Notes under the pieces: generated by a model
Seen by the model: only the letters and a program-made list of their open reading frames with translations
What the model was told of the DNA's origin: nothing
The model's database searches: none
Shown: piece by piece, positions 12,095-23,109 of the stretch
How the letters are laid out: the number at the start of each line of letters is the position of its first letter
How positions within the stretch are numbered: position 1 is the stretch's first letter
Source of the DNA: Mesostigma viride
Taxonomy: Eukaryota; Streptophyta; Mesostigmatophyceae; Mesostigmatales; Mesostigmataceae
Length of the DNA stretch: 64,000 bases
NCBI GenBank assembly: GCA_009746045.1
Contig: RPFO01000253.1
Location: forward strand, 1,232,069 to 1,296,068
Reading direction: 5' to 3'
Position numbers and translations under genes: made by a program

Positions 12095-15000
12095 GGAGGA
12101 GGCCAGCATCCCAGCTCGGCACTTCCTGGTTATGCTGCTCGACGCCAACGCCACGCTGCCAGTTGGCACTGGGGGCGCTCAGTACTCCCCCTCCAACACG
12201 ACAGCCAACGGTAACATGGCTCTCTTTGCGGATCTGTTGGAAGAATCTGCGCTGGTTGCATGCAATGCTTCTTTCGCACGCCCCGCCCAGCAGCTTGCCA
12301 CCTTTTTTGGGCCGTCGGATGGGGTGGTGTGCCTTGACTATATCTGCGTACGCCGGGCTCAGGGCCCCTCAGTTGTCGATGCTCGCGTGCTGCAAGATTC
12401 TGTCAGCACGGTGGAATCTGATCACCGTCTCGTGCTCGCCCGCATCAGATTGCGGTTTTCCTGGCGTGAAACCGTCGCGACAACTGGCGCCTCAGCCAGA
12501 TCTCAAGGTGCTCCGGATTGTTGCCGACAAGATGTCAGCAGAGGAGCAGGCCGCTATGAAGCACCGGGACGACTTCCTGGCAGTCTTCGACGCCAGGGCA
12601 TCAAGTTTCGTTTAAGTGGCCAGCCGGAGCGGCTGCTTAGGTTTTAGCGGGCAAGTGTTCGAAGCGCGTCATTGGTGAATTACTAGGGAACTTGGGTTTC
12701 CCCGCGAAACTCCAACCGCACGTTCAGATTTCCAAATCTCAAGTAAAGTTCGGCGCAACTTTCTGAACGGGGGCAGTTGACGAGCAGCATTCCTCCGGAC
12801 GAATGAATTGCGTTCCATACTTGCGCAAAATTTTGAAAGGTAGCTTGCGTGCAGCCCTACTAAAATTTGCGCGGACGTTCAGATTTCCAAATCTCAAGTA
12901 AATTTCGGCGGAACTTTCTGAACGGGGGTAGTTGGCGGGCAGCGTTCCTCCAGACGAATGAAATGCGTTCCATACTAGCGCAAAATTTTGAAAGGTAGCT
13001 TGCGTGCAGCCCTACTAAAATTTGCGCGAAGTGTGGGACTGAAAATTCGTAACGGAAACTTTTTGGTAGTTGCCCTCACTTCCTCTTGTGCAAACGTGTG
13101 GGAGTGAAAATTCGTACCGGAAACTTTTTGGTAGTTGCCGTCACTTCATTTTGCGCGAGTGTTGGGCTGAAAATTCGTAACGGAAACTTTTTGGTAGTTG
13201 CCGTCACTTCCTTTGGTTCGACTGAAAATTCGCTGAAATTCGCTGAATTCGTACCGTAGCCTAATTTTTAGTACCTCGAAGTGACGGGGCACCTAAAAAT
13301 TTGCCCACAAGTACACTTGGCAGCGCGCTCACTGGGAAAAATTGTACAGCCGCTCCGGCGGGCCACTTGAACGAATTGTAATGGCAGTCGGCAGCAGTTA
13401 CACGCCATATTTCCGCCCCCGGGTGATTTTTCAGTGATCCTCCGCGGTATAGCTGCCAAGTACAGTCTGGCTGCCCGCACCCTCCCCTCGCCTCCGCGCC
13501 GACAGCTTGCTGTCCACCGCCACGCACCGACAGTGGTCACCGCTAGGCGGATGCTCCGCCGCAACTAGGGACCTGACCGCCAAGCCTGGGCTGCAAGCGG
13601 CTCTGCGGGTCGCCTACGAGCAGGCCGAGAAGGCAGACGCTCAGCAGATGGTCAAGGAGCTGCGCAGCTCCCAGTTGAAGCACGACGGCAAGGGGGCCTG
13701 TATCTGGTACAAGCGCCTCGGGCACCCGGACGGCCTCGGCCGGCCCCACCGCCACGATGTTCCCAGCGCACCGGCCAAGCGGCTTCATACCTGGGCCGCG
13801 CGGCCTCTGCCGAGGTCGTGGGGGCAGCTGCACCGCCCCCGCCCCTGCTCCCCGCCGCCGCCCGCCCGCCCGGCTGCCCTGGCCGGCGCGGCCCAGCCGG
13901 GCCCCCGGCCCCGCCCAGGTCAGCGGCGGACTACCTAGCCCCCCCGCTGATCGGCCCGCTTGGCGACCCGTCAGACATGCCTCCTTTCATCTCCGGCGAG
14001 GTCACGGAGCTAGGCGGTCCAGCGTCTGCGTTACGCCGCCGCCACCGGCTCCGACGAGATTCCGGCCGCGGTCGTGAAACTAGCAGCCGAGTTCGAGGAC
14101 ACTGGGGTCATGCTGCTCTTCCGGGATATCTGCAACCGCATTCTGCTGTCGTCGCAACCGCCCCCCCGGCGCGGCCTGGCAACACAGTTTTTGCATGATG
14201 CTGTACAAGAACAAGGGGTCGCCAGCCGACCCCGGTAACTACAGAGGGGTGTGCATCCAAAGTGCCCCCCTCAAGCTTCTCATGCGGCTCATCCTGAAGC
14301 GCCTGCGCACGGCCCTGGACGGCCACCTCAGCGAGACTCAGCACGGCTTCCGTTCAGGTCGCAACACAGTACAGGCGCTCTTCGCTACTCGCCGCCTTGT
14401 GGAAGAACTGCAACGCCTTCAGCCTGGTGAGTCCCCTCTGCACCTTGTGCTGGTGGACTTCATCAAAGCCTTTGATTCGGTTTTCTGGCCTGCGCTATGG
14501 CCTATGGGACATCCTCGCTCTGTTCTGGATCCCCCGCCCCCTTATCATTGCTGTCATCCGCAACCTGTATGAAGGGTCCACCACTTCGGTGCGCACTGCC
14601 TACGGGACCACGCCACCATGCCCTTTACAGAAGGGTGTGTGGCAGGGCTGCGTGTTGTCGCCCTACCTGTTCATTATTGTGGTCGAATACGTAATGATTC
14701 AGGCGCGCAAGCGATTTGCCCACATCGTGGGTAGGGAACCAGGGGTGCAGGTCGACAACCGTTTCTGGCATGGCGGGGCGGAAACGGAGATTCGGCTGGC
14801 GGACATCATCTATGCAGACGACACCACCCTCTTCGAGGACACTGAGCACGTGCAGACGTGGCTTGACTGCCTGGCTATGGAGGCCTGCGCAGTGGGGCTT
14901 GAGGTCAGCAAGAAGACTGTCCGAGGCTCTGGCTATTGGGCTCACTCAGCCACCGCCCACCCTCTTTCTCGTTGACGGCTCTCGAGTCCCGGTGTTGGGA

Positions 15001-15099
15001 CCGCGTCAAGTTGCTGGGCAGCCTCCTCCCCAGCTGCGAGGCTGATGTCAGTGATGTGGACCACCGCATCTCCCTCGCCTGGCACGCTTTAAGGAGGGA
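12095..15099 (+). pseudogene. LINE copy A1, ORF2 fragment: partial APE endonuclease and reverse transcriptase
   Basis: This is a 5'-truncated, decayed LINE. It begins inside the APE-type endonuclease at PARHFLVMLLDANATLPVG and keeps the SDHRLVLARIRLRF end of that domain. After the 785-bp insertion at 12599-13383 it continues with a linker, then reverse transcriptase: NYRGVCIQ, HGFRSGRNT, LVDFIKAFDSVFW, GVWQGCVLSPYLF and YADD (about 14812). The reading frame shifts near 14500, just after KAFDSVFW, and again near 14935; an in-frame stop lies near 13566. It ends at a fold-back element at 15100, so the C-terminal region present in copy A3 is lost. The family is L1-like on domain type; this copy is dead. 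Confidence 0.85.
12599..13383 (+). mobile_element. 785-bp terminal-inverted-repeat element, copy 1
   Basis: This non-autonomous DNA element lies within LINE A1. The ends are inverted repeats of about 36 bp sharing GTGGCC.GCCGGAGCGGCTG; the outermost bases are CAT at the left end and ATG at the right. Inside are a direct duplication of about 157 bp (each unit from ACGTTCAGATTTCC to AAAATTTGCGCG) and three units containing GAAAATTCGTA.CGGAAAC. It has no coding capacity. A second copy of exactly the same length lies inverted at 29745-30529, with about eight substitutions and no gap by eye, so both moved recently. No clear target duplication is visible here. Confidence 0.88.
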
Positions 15100-16313
15100 G
15101 GGCGCCCTTAAGCTTCTCTCGCTGCCGCAAGAAGTGGGCAGGCCACAGAGCGCTCTCTACACAGCGTGGTGACGGGGCGCAACTCTCATGGATGCAATAC
15201 AACCAGTGCAATACCATAGGTAGGCTGACGCATAGCTTATGCTATACAAAGGTTCACGAGGTGGGCTCAAGACGTCGGCTAAGGCGCAAGCTGATGGCCA
15301 CAAGGTGCCACTGAGCTAGAGTTAATTGAAGGTACTATAACGCTGGGCGCTAATATCATTTCACTAGTGCTGTAATGCCTATTAAAGATATCCCATAATC
15401 GATAGCTCCCATATAGACAGCTAGCTTGAGTGCTCTATCCCGGGGGACCGAGCCGCAGCGGCCATGGCCGGCGCCAAAGCAGCGGATCCATCCTATTTGG
15501 TATGGATAGTTCGGGTTTTCTTGGGAGTGGGCGACGAATTTGGTGTAGAGCATTGCACCGAGGGAGGCAGACCGGGGGGGAGAGCTGGGATCAGCGCGAG
15601 AGGGTTGGCGTCCGCAGGAGTTGATGTCGGACGAGCTGCTGTCTGACACGAGCAGCTCGATTTGTTTGTCTGAGGCTGCGTTTTGGTGGCATTGGCAAAA
15701 TACTGCGTTACAGCCGTAACCGATTGTACTAGCAGACGCGTCTTGAAAAGACGCATCTGATGCAAGTAGTCCGACTAAATTTGGGGCTCAGACGCAAAAA
15801 TTCTGAGCTCCGTTGTCAGCCATGTCCGCTCGTGGCTAGCTCGTGGCTCGTGGCCGGACCATTATCGGTCAACAACAAACTGTGAAAGCCCCCCCCCGGG
15901 CTCCCCTGGGATAATCTGTCACTAGATCTATGGGGGCAATACGGTCCAATGGCCCGACAGGTTAGGCATTATAGCACGTTTTAATAGGAGGCAATGATCA
16001 AGCATATTTAGCTCAGCATTGTCACTTAGCTTTAGCAGTTTATAGATATTGTATGTTATTGCATTCGATCCGCCATGGATAGCTCATCGTGGCCATTTGC
16101 TTGCGCCTCAGCCAATGTGTTGAAGACGTCTTGAGCCGGCCACCTCACCTTATTATAACGGCTATGTGTCAGCCTGCCTATGGTACTGCACGGTTTGTAT
16201 TGCACCCACAGTGCTGCGCCTTCGGGCAACCCATGCTGTGGAGAGAGCGCTCTGTGGCCGGCCTGCCCGGCCACTTTGGAATGATTGTGGCAGTGAGAGA
16301 AGCTAGGGCGCCC
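15100..16313. mobile_element. Fold-back (long inverted repeat) element, 1.2 kb
   Basis: Both ends start with GGGCGCCCT and continue as imperfect inverted repeats of roughly 200 bp. The left arm (15100 to about 15312) reads GCTTCTCTC.CTGCC, GCCACAGAGCGCTCTC, ACCATAGG.AGGCTGAC and GGCTCAAGACGTC; the right arm (about 16075-16313) is the reverse complement of the same landmarks. The middle has no credible gene. It interrupts LINE A1 just after its LAWHALRR coding segment. It resembles non-autonomous fold-back or MULE-like elements; no transposase is present, so the superfamily is open. Confidence 0.75.
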
Positions 16314-16371
16314 TTTCTCTGTCATGTTATCATTGTGTGGTTGAAGGTTCGATCCTTTACTCTGTATTGAC

Positions 16372-16783
16372 CCACGTGACTGCAGTCACGTGGTAATTAA
16401 TTGCATGGGCGCCGCCGTCAGCGGCATGGCTATCGTCAGCGTGGCTCGAGGCTCCTGCAATCCCAAGCATTATCTCTAGCTCTCCGGTAAGCTCATGATT
16501 CACAGTTTTTTCAATTGGAGCTACTCATGTTTACCTTACATGCAGATACTGATTCAATGAAAAAGTCGTCTCACTTAATCATGGGGTAATTGAGCACACG
16601 GGGGGGCTGGTCATGCATGACCACGATTCCATGACCCTAGCTACAGGCCGGTGACAACTCATGCATTTATTCGCAAATGGTTCCGTAAAAAAATCTGGCC
16701 TTTTGCGTGAGCTATGGGCATCATATGTAATTGTGTGGCCTTAATTAATTAATTAATTAATGGACACGTGACTGCGTCACGTG
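16372..16783. mobile_element. Possible ~410-bp element with palindromic terminal repeats
   Basis: The left end is a perfect 22-bp palindrome built on CCACGTGACTGCAG (16372-16393) followed by TAATTAATT. The right end is an almost identical palindrome (16765-16783) preceded by a run of TTAA repeats, so the two ends are inverted copies of one another. The interior has no gene. The size and shape suggest a miniature element, but no target duplication is obvious; two unrelated palindromes cannot be excluded. Confidence 0.45.
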
Positions 16784-16874
16784 ATCATAAGTCCTCAGTG
16801 GCGAGGGAACATGGAATGGAATGGATGGTGTAAGCTATCTAGGTCCTAGTTACAGGGGTGGGGGCACCGCGGCC

Positions 16875-16976
16875 CGAATCGCTATATATGAATGCCATAC
16901 GCGGTCACACGCGGAGCCCCCACAGACTTGGGGGTAGTCTCCTTCATCACTAGTTGCCATCTATCCTTGCGTACCC
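16875..16976 (-). repeat. ~100-bp repeat, inverted partner of 11993-12090
   Basis: This is the reverse complement of 11993-12090, including the segments complementary to GGCATTCATA and GGATAGATGGCAA. It lies about 320 bp upstream of the LINE ORF1-like frame at 17300, while its partner abuts the LINE ORF2 fragment at 12095. That association hints that it is LINE untranslated sequence. Confidence 0.65.
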
Positions 16977-17299
16977 ATCTATCCTTGTGTGGCATAAAAC
17001 TCAGGCCCATATCAAGGAGACAACCAGCGCAGGCAAGAAATCGGGAGCTGAATCCGGACCATGGTAGCTCCACCCTGCCGTTATCTTTTCCGCACGTTCG
17101 AGTCGTTCAGGATGGTGAATATGAATGGAGATGGAATTATGCATGTAGCCTTCCTGCAACCTGGTGAGTTTCCCGCCATCCTGATCTTCGTTGCAACGGT
17201 CTGAAAGTGCCAAAAAACAGCCTTATAACTCCTGTACGATGCAAATATTGTCGAAACATGCTAGATCTTTTATGCTAGACCATTTCTCCGACCGATGCT

Positions 17300-18345
17300 A
17301 TGCTCTGCATCTTCTTCGGGGATTACGCTTCGCTTAACGACCTGTGCCTCCATCTCTTCTCCACCAACCGCCTCCTCGCCCCGGACGGCAGCCGCGTGGG
17401 CAACGTCTACCATCTGGTCGGCGGCTACCGCCCCCGTCTCCAGCACGCCATCCTCAACTCCCTTCTCCAGCGCTCTGACGCCGAGATCTGGGCTTCACCC
17501 CTTTCCGCCCCCACCCTCCGCTCCATCCTCACGGAAGCCTTTCAGCAGCACGTGACCCCCCTTGCTGCCGACATAGCAGCAATCGGCGGCACGCTGACTG
17601 CTGAACTTCCTCACATTTCCACCGCCGCCGCCTCCACCTCCACTGCCATTTCCGCCTCCACTGCCGACATCAAAGCCCAGCTCCTCGACCTCGACCACCG
17701 CCTTCAAGCCACCGCCAACGCCCTTGAGAGCTTGCATGACACCGCCGGCCTCACCGCCCAGGCGGTAAAGGACATCGCCGCCCAGCCGGCGTCTGCTGGC
17801 TCGGCCGGCGATGCTCCCTCCACCTGGGCGGACTTGCTTAAGCAGCACACCACCTCCACCACCTCCACCATCTCGGCACAACTCAAGCAACAAGCCCTCG
17901 ACCTTCGCGAGGAAGCCGACATCGCGCGGCGCAGCCACAATGTCATCGTCAAGCACTTCGACCAGCAGGCAGGTGAGACCTCCACGAGCCTTCTTGAGGC
18001 ATTTAAGCGCGCCATTCTTGCCCCCATGTTACTCACTGGTGAGCTGGACATGTCGGCTGTCCGCCTCCCCCGCGCGCGGGGGAAGGCTGGCCCGGCACCC
18101 GTGCTCCTCACCTTTAAGTACATGGCGGACAAGCTGGCGTTCCTTAAATGCCGCAAGAAGCTCTCGGAGACTCGCTTCACGCTGGACGACGACTTGACCC
18201 TGGCCCAGTGAACAACGGCGACGCGAGCTATGGCCGACCTACCTTCAGCTCCGGCAGAGCGCAAGGGGGAAGCCGGTATACTGGAGGGGGGCGGTCATCC
18301 ACGTTGACCACAAGCCCTGGCAGCCCCCTCCTGCCACCTCAGACT
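17300..18345 (+). pseudogene. LINE ORF1-like RNA-binding protein, copy 1
   Basis: A frame of 303 codons starts MLCIFFGDYASLND. Its middle is Ala/Thr/Ser-rich and probably coiled-coil (about residues 90-215). The C-terminal segment RLPRARGKAGPAPVLLTFK...FLKCRKKLSETRFTLDDDL resembles the nucleic-acid-binding core of L1-type ORF1 proteins. The frame stops at 18211. The expected ending, with a PVYWRGAVIHVDHKPWQP motif, continues in another frame to a stop near 18345, so a single shift near 18205 probably breaks it. A related 5'-truncated copy lies at 31779-32620. Here it lies downstream of ORF2 fragment A1 on the same strand. The identification is by pattern only. Confidence 0.65.
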
Positions 18346-19764
18346 AGGAATATATATACCAGTAGTGTAGATTAGTAAGGCTTAGCCTAGCATGTGGCCC
18401 ACGCGCATGTGCGCCCATAATGGCCCCCATGGATGATGCCTTCAACATTTAGCCATGCTTTGTCTATAATGGGACCCCCATGGATGTTGCATTAAGAATT
18501 TAGCCATGCTATGCCATGCAGAGAGATGCTCTCTGTCGAGAAGCCATGTCCTAGCTCTTGTATAGCCATGATGATCTTCCTCCCTCACAGGCATGCTCCC
18601 CCCTTACCCGGGCATAGCGTGATAGACCATGAGGGTGCAGGTGCCTTGGTGCACCTAGAGCAGGGGTAGCTTACATTCCCACCCTTGCATGAAGTAGCCT
18701 AGAATGTATTAAAAGCCATATGCCCCTTCTCAGGGCTATGTGCTACATCTACTCCCAACGGAGTGATGTTGATAATTAATTAATTAATTAATGCTAGATC
18801 TTGGTAGGTAGCATGTTCAGGACACCAGTAGATAGAAGGATTGCAACTTTCCGGACTTACCGGACCTCAGCTGACCTATTTTTGGCATTTCTATTTTTAG
18901 CAGTTTTCCAGATTTTAATATAAACAAATACATTCTAATACGAGTGCGCACGTGAACCGGCACTCCCGGTCACACACGACACCATAGAGATAGTCAGCTG
19001 CACCGCCTCATGTCGGCGAAACCCATAGTTCCATCGGAATCGTTTCAGCGGCCGGCATTTCCTCTCCGCGTTTCCTCAACCTCGTTTTCAGGATCATACT
19101 CATCGTTCCTGCATTTTCCTCTTCCACGCAGGTTGTGGCTTTTTTGAAAGCCACGAATGTACCCGGGGATGGGACGCTTCGGCTGCCTCAATGCCTACAC
19201 ATTCAATACGATGTCCCCCTCTCACCTTCCTCCATCATTCCGCTCACATTGCACTACGTGTCTGTGTTTTGTTCTATTTCTTGTTCTCGTTTGTTTTGCT
19301 GTTCTTGTCCTTTTTCTTTTACTCTTACTGAGGGAGCTAGGCTGGGCTGCGCGCTGTGTGTGCTACTCTCGTGTTTTTCTGTGGGCACTTGAGAGACTAA
19401 CCAAGGATCGGGCCCCCCACACGGCAATATCAGCCTTTGCTTTTGTTTACCCTCCCATATCTCTTTACAAACGCCAAAAAAACACAAAGGCAGGAGCACG
19501 GTGACTCATCTGGAACATGAAGAAGGGAAATCTTTTCGTTACAGGAAAGAGGTGTCAAGTATGACAATTGGAAGGCCCCCCCACTGGGAATCCACATGTT
19601 CCGAGTCCATTCAGCTGTGTTGTTAGCCACATCCTGCCCCGGGGAGATGCATCATGGACCACCGCTATCGCGTAACGGGTGTTACGCAGTGAATATTGAC
19701 TTACCTCAATATGCTCCGCTCTGGTTCTGTTTGATGTCTTAGCTCTCAGTGCATCTGAATCATC
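18346..19764. other. Intergenic stretch, no gene seen
   Basis: It contains a TAAT tetranucleotide run (18775-18793), two related segments mentioning CCATGCTNTGYC (about 18450-18515), and T/C-rich sequence at 19260-19330. Frames at 19135-19504 have no recognised content. It may include 5' sequence of the Penelope-like element. Confidence 0.5.
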
Positions 19765-22700
19765 ATGAAACACCTTATGACTTTCTGGCATGCTCTTACC
19801 CTCCACAGAATACGGCAATCCAGTGGCATTGATTACCGGAAGTACACTGCTATTTCTCGGCAGTTCCCCTATCGTATCTCCTCACAGGCATGGCGGAAGC
19901 GTTGTCGCATCAACACGCGCCATAACCATCACTGCAAGGATGACCATACTCTACGTCGCCTCCGGCGCTTACAGCGCACGCATTTGTCGCTTACCAACTC
20001 CACTCGCCCACACCCCGTAAGCACCCGTCGCGTCATTTATGCCATTTACAACCGCAGGTACCCTCAGCGTATCTACGTTGGCCAGACGCAACGGGATGCC
20101 TGGACGCGTTTTCAGGAACATGTCCGAGCGGCACGCCGCCTTCATATTGGCCGCCCTGCCGCCAACGACGACACCCCCCTACATGGCGCCATGGCCCAAT
20201 ACGGGTGGTGGGATTGGCGAGTCGTCCCCTTGGAACATGTCCCCGGCACCTTTACCGGCGCCGCTTTTCGCAAAGCCGCAGGGCATCGGGAAACGTTTTG
20301 GAAACGAATGTTACATGCATTTCTGCCCCACGGTTTTTGCATTGAAGGCAAGAGTTTCAAAGCTCGGTCTCGCCGCCGCCCGCCTCCCCTCCGTCCCCGC
20401 CCTCTTATGTTCATCCGTGCCTGGCGTCTGAAGCACAATCTCCACCCATATCGCCCCTATCCCCCCAGCGTCACCCCGGCCCCTCCACCTTCCACACATG
20501 TGTCCACCGATCCTTCCCTTTACTCCACCAGTCTCCGCTGCTTACGTCACATGTCTCGGCTTATGCAACGCGGCAACTTTCATGCATCCTATCTCGAAGC
20601 CTGCAGCTTGAAGAAGCTTACCAGCTTACACATTGCCGTCGGGTCGTGCTCCCCAGCTGATCTGCAAGTCCCCCGCTCCCATGCCACTAGTCTGCGAGGC
20701 CTTCTCTCACGTATCATTCGGCACCGTGTCAATGGGAATGCAGATGCACTGCGTCCGCGCCGTTTGCTGATCTCACCTTTCATTCATGCTGCGATGGATG
20801 AGCTGTGTTTGCCACACATTCTGCATTTGCCGCAAGTGCAGGCTGCGATGCCGCTCGTGGTGCGCAACACTTTCGGCACTCCCATTGCCGCCTGGCATTA
20901 CTCTCCCACCTTGGGACAAATGGTTTTCAGCAACGGGAAGGTCAGCCGCGATACAACGCCCACCGAGCTGGCCACCATCTTGGCAGGGCCCTGCCCCTGC
21001 CAACAACAACGGTATTTCAAGTACCTTGATCCCACCTCACAGCACGTCATGACCGCTGACCTCAGCATCCTGCCGAGCCACACGCTTGTAGACCTTTTTG
21101 CCAAAGGCACCAAGTTTCGGCCGTGGGTCCAGCGCACGTGTGCCAAAGAGGTGAATGCACTGCTCTCCACATCACTGCGCAAATTCTGCAATGCCATGAG
21201 CACGGACCTACAGCTTGCTCCCCTTGCCATGGAACCGTGGTTTCGCGCCGTCATTCACGAATGCAATGCACGTCTCACCAGGCTTGATTACCGTCTCCAG
21301 CAGGTCCACCGCACCACCTGGCTCAACACCACAGATAAAGCACTTCTTGACCACTTCAAGCAGGACTTTATCATCACGTGTGTTGACAAGAGTGCCAACA
21401 ACTTTGCTTTCATATGCAAGAAGCACTACCTTGCTACTTTGCAACACGAGTTGGCGTCCAGCCCTACCTATGTTCAGCGTGCACAGTCCACCGCCAGTAT
21501 CACTGCTGCTCATCGGGCTTTTCTGCACAGCCAAAACATTTTTGCTCGGGCATTCCTTAAGCGGCAGCGACGCGCCACCACCACTACGTTCCCATATCTG
21601 TATCTCACTCTTAAGCTGCACAAAACTCCTGTTGCTTTGCGCACCATTGCTGCGTCGCATTCAGCCCCACTGATGCCTCTCTCGAAACTCATCTGCCATG
21701 CTTTGAATGCTCTTCTCCCCGAAGCCAATGCATTATGGGTGGAGGTGCTGTCGAATGCCGGGTATGAATGCGCTGGTAGTTGGATCGTCATAGACTCAGC
21801 CCAAGTACGCCTACGCCTTGCCGCCCTTAGCCGTTCTAAGACAGCAGCAGAGAAACGTATACCTATGCCCATAGCCACCTATGATTTCACCACTCTATAT
21901 ACCACACTAGATTTGCACGATTTGAAAGCTCGTTTAGATAGCCTCCTTACTCGTCTGTATGCACGTAGGCCTCACGGGCGCAACCACCTGCACGTGCGTG
22001 TTTCTCAGACCAAGCCCACGGCAACGTGGCTCTCAGGGATCGCGGCAGGTGCTATCGTGCGGGATGGTTATAATTATATTATCACGAAGGCTGACCTTGT
22101 CATTGGATCTCTTATCTTGTTGATAACACCTTCATCTGTTTTGCGGGCAATGTATACCAACAAGCTATCGGCATCCCTATGGGCACTAACTGTGCCGGGC
22201 TCCTTGCAAACCTCTATCTATACACTTATGAGCTTGCATTCATGGAGAATCTCATTGCCTCAAACGATGATGTTCTCATCAGGCGTTTTATCCATACATG
22301 TCGATACATTGATGATGTCATCGCTTTCGACAACCCTGATTTCGCAACCCATTTGTATATCACCGCTGGTCTGCCTGGCATCTACCCGCAAGCGTCCCTC
22401 ACATTAAAGCTCACGTCGGAGGATACTCATTGCAATTACCTCGATCTTAACATTACCCATAACAAGAAGGGCTGGCGTACGGCTGTCTATGATAAGCGCA
22501 AGGATCCTAAATACCAGCAAATTCCTTTTATTCGTTACCCCGATATTCACAGTCTCCTTTCCCACACAGCAAAATATGGTGTTGTTCTTTCTCAGTTACA
22601 TCGTTTTTCCCGTCTTTGTTCTTATCGTGTTGATTTCATCACGACTCTTGTTGAACTCTTGCAGCGTTTATTGGTCAAAGACTATGACCGAGCCATTATG

Positions 22701-22820
22701 CTCCGTCAAGTCCGATGTTTTTTGCAACGTCACCCACATCTGTTCGGTGCTGCCCCTTGGCACAAGCTCTACAAACAGGTCGTGGACCGGCTGGATCGCA
22801 TAGTATCTCCGCACATCTGA
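19765..22820 (+). mobile_element. Penelope-like retroelement with N-terminal GIY-YIG endonuclease, then reverse transcriptase
   Basis: A long frame carries a GIY-YIG endonuclease near its start (about residues 89-190: VIYAIYN, YVGQTQRDAWTRFQEH, then a helical segment ending AGHRETFWKRM). A linker follows, then a Penelope-type reverse transcriptase with FPYLYLTLKLHKTP, YDFTTLYTTLDLHDL, a GIPMGTNCAG segment and the catalytic CRYIDDVIAF. It ends RIVSPHI. In canonical Penelope elements the GIY-YIG domain is C-terminal; the N-terminal order is the hallmark of the Chlamys/Naiad group described from green algae and invertebrates. This copy is close to whole, with about one break. No long terminal repeats were found; element ends are not resolved. 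Confidence 0.85.
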
Positions 22821-23109
22821 ACCCTGTGATGCCAGATCTCCTTTGCGGCCGTTCCGAGCTTGGCACTGGATTCGTTGTCCACATCGTCGCGTCGCTGCCG
22901 CAACACGATGTTTTCTGGCATCCGCGGGCTTTTGGTTCCCGCCGCACATTTGAAAGTGCTGTCCTCCGGCTTTTTGCCTTTGCACCGTGTGCAGTTTCTT
23001 GGACGTTTGGAATCATGGCATGGCTAACGTGATGACTGACTAGCTAGACCTTTTCAGTGGTTTTCCATTTGCGGGTATTTCCTCGTAAATGGTGGGAGAG
23101 CGATCGCAG

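Noticed and set aside
16321-16376. tRNA-like B box (GGTTCGATCC) after the fold-back element
   Set aside because: No matching A box, acceptor stem or cloverleaf could be drawn around it; the motif alone is common by chance.
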